In this document: piece after piece, positions 63,819 through 64,000 of the stretch | Layout: every line of letters begins with the position of its first letter | How positions within the stretch are numbered: the stretch's first letter is position 1 | DNA from: Peptostreptococcaceae bacterium | GTDB lineage: Bacteria > Bacillota > Clostridia > Peptostreptococcales > Peptostreptococcaceae | Length of the DNA: 64,000 nt | Assembly (NCBI GenBank): GCA_902363255.1 | Contig: CABIZO010000002.1 | Span: forward strand, 558,001 to 622,000 | Direction of reading: 5' to 3' | Made by a program: the position numbers and the translations under genes | The notes under the pieces: model-generated | Told to the model about the DNA's origin: nothing | Seen by the model: the letters and a program-made list of their open reading frames with translations, nothing else | Databases searched by the model: none

Positions 63819-64000
63819 ATGTCACAAAACAAGGTACCAAAGGGCTACTATATAGTTTCTATTATATTTATATTAGTTACCTTGAGAAACTTTTCTTATG
63901 TTGATGGGGAAGGACAGATATTAGTTGATCTGGGACTTTATAACACCTATTTATCAGATGTGGGGCTGGCTTTGTGTAAAGCTTACATATATACCATATC
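63819..64000 (+). CDS. Start of a membrane protein, cut by the window end
   Basis: ATG 63819 after gggaggg opens a frame that runs to the window edge without a stop. The 60 visible residues have a charged start (MSQNKVPKGY), a hydrophobic helix (YIVSIIFILVTL), a hydrophilic stretch with GEGQILVDLGLYNTYLSDVG and a second hydrophobic start (LALCKAYIYTI). That is too little to assign a family. Confidence 0.6.
   Translation, partial: MSQNKVPKGYYIVSIIFILVTLRNFSYVDGEGQILVDLGLYNTYLSDVGLALCKAYIYTI

Noticed and set aside
1..64000. tRNA, rRNA and insertion-sequence transposase genes
   Set aside because: I searched by eye for tRNA-like cloverleaf ends, rRNA-like GC-rich blocks and DDE or serine/tyrosine recombinase motifs and found none that I could support.

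Overview
The window is AT-rich DNA with Shine-Dalgarno-led, densely packed genes typical of a low-GC Firmicute of class Clostridia. Signs of this include a 4Fe-4S aldo/keto reductase, an EFR1-type flavodoxin-ferredoxin, XpaC/TelA, the panC-panD-panS arrangement and a type I-B-like CRISPR repeat. I cannot name the genus. I see no rRNA or tRNA gene.

Layout. Positions 1-6.5 kb hold part of a phage replication module: a repeat-bearing small protein, a DUF2815 protein, a family A DNA polymerase, a VapE-type primase/helicase interrupted by one in-frame UGA, iteron-like repeats and a Mor-like regulator. Positions 6.6-19.2 kb are a defence-type island. It starts with a frameshifted SF1 helicase fused to a PD-(D/E)XK-like nuclease and a LexA-like S24 autopeptidase. 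A four-gene operon follows: a zinc-finger protein, a coiled-coil protein, an unknown protein, and a 1745-aa DEAH helicase with DUF1998, in a layout resembling Druantia. Positions 19.3-25.5 kb hold a stripped type I-B CRISPR-Cas locus (cas6, frameshifted cas8b, cas7, cas5; no cas3, cas1, cas2 or cas4) between two short degenerate arrays, with partial copies of an allE-like gene on each side.

At 25.5-27.7 kb are allE and a Gfo/Idh/MocA oxidoreductase. Positions 28.0-35.6 kb are a six-gene co-directional operon: three related P-loop GTPases, a 1095-aa HerA/DUF87-like ATPase with an unrecognised N-terminal half, a DNA/RNA non-specific endonuclease and a small immunity-like protein. This operon and the helicase operon are the best candidates for undescribed systems.

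The rest is mostly housekeeping or metabolic: a cupin, EFR1, an ECF cobalt/nickel transporter (cbiMN-Q-O) behind a strong promoter and attenuator-like hairpin, an FMN-binding membrane protein, xpaC-telA, panC-panD-panS, lepB, a membrane-anchored MutS-like ATPase, a MerR/ABC exporter cassette, a NERD-HRDC protein, and a WYL regulator divergent from a DHFR-like reductase. Several genes are decaying: an AraC fragment, ecsC, codA, a GNAT, thrE and an Rpn fragment. Identical hairpin terminators recur across the chromosomal part, and a roughly 200-bp intergenic element occurs twice around the cupin-cbi segment.

Starts were chosen by ribosome-binding sites. All family names come from reading motifs, not database searches. 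Several frameshifts lie in homopolymers or short tandem tracts and could be assembly errors.
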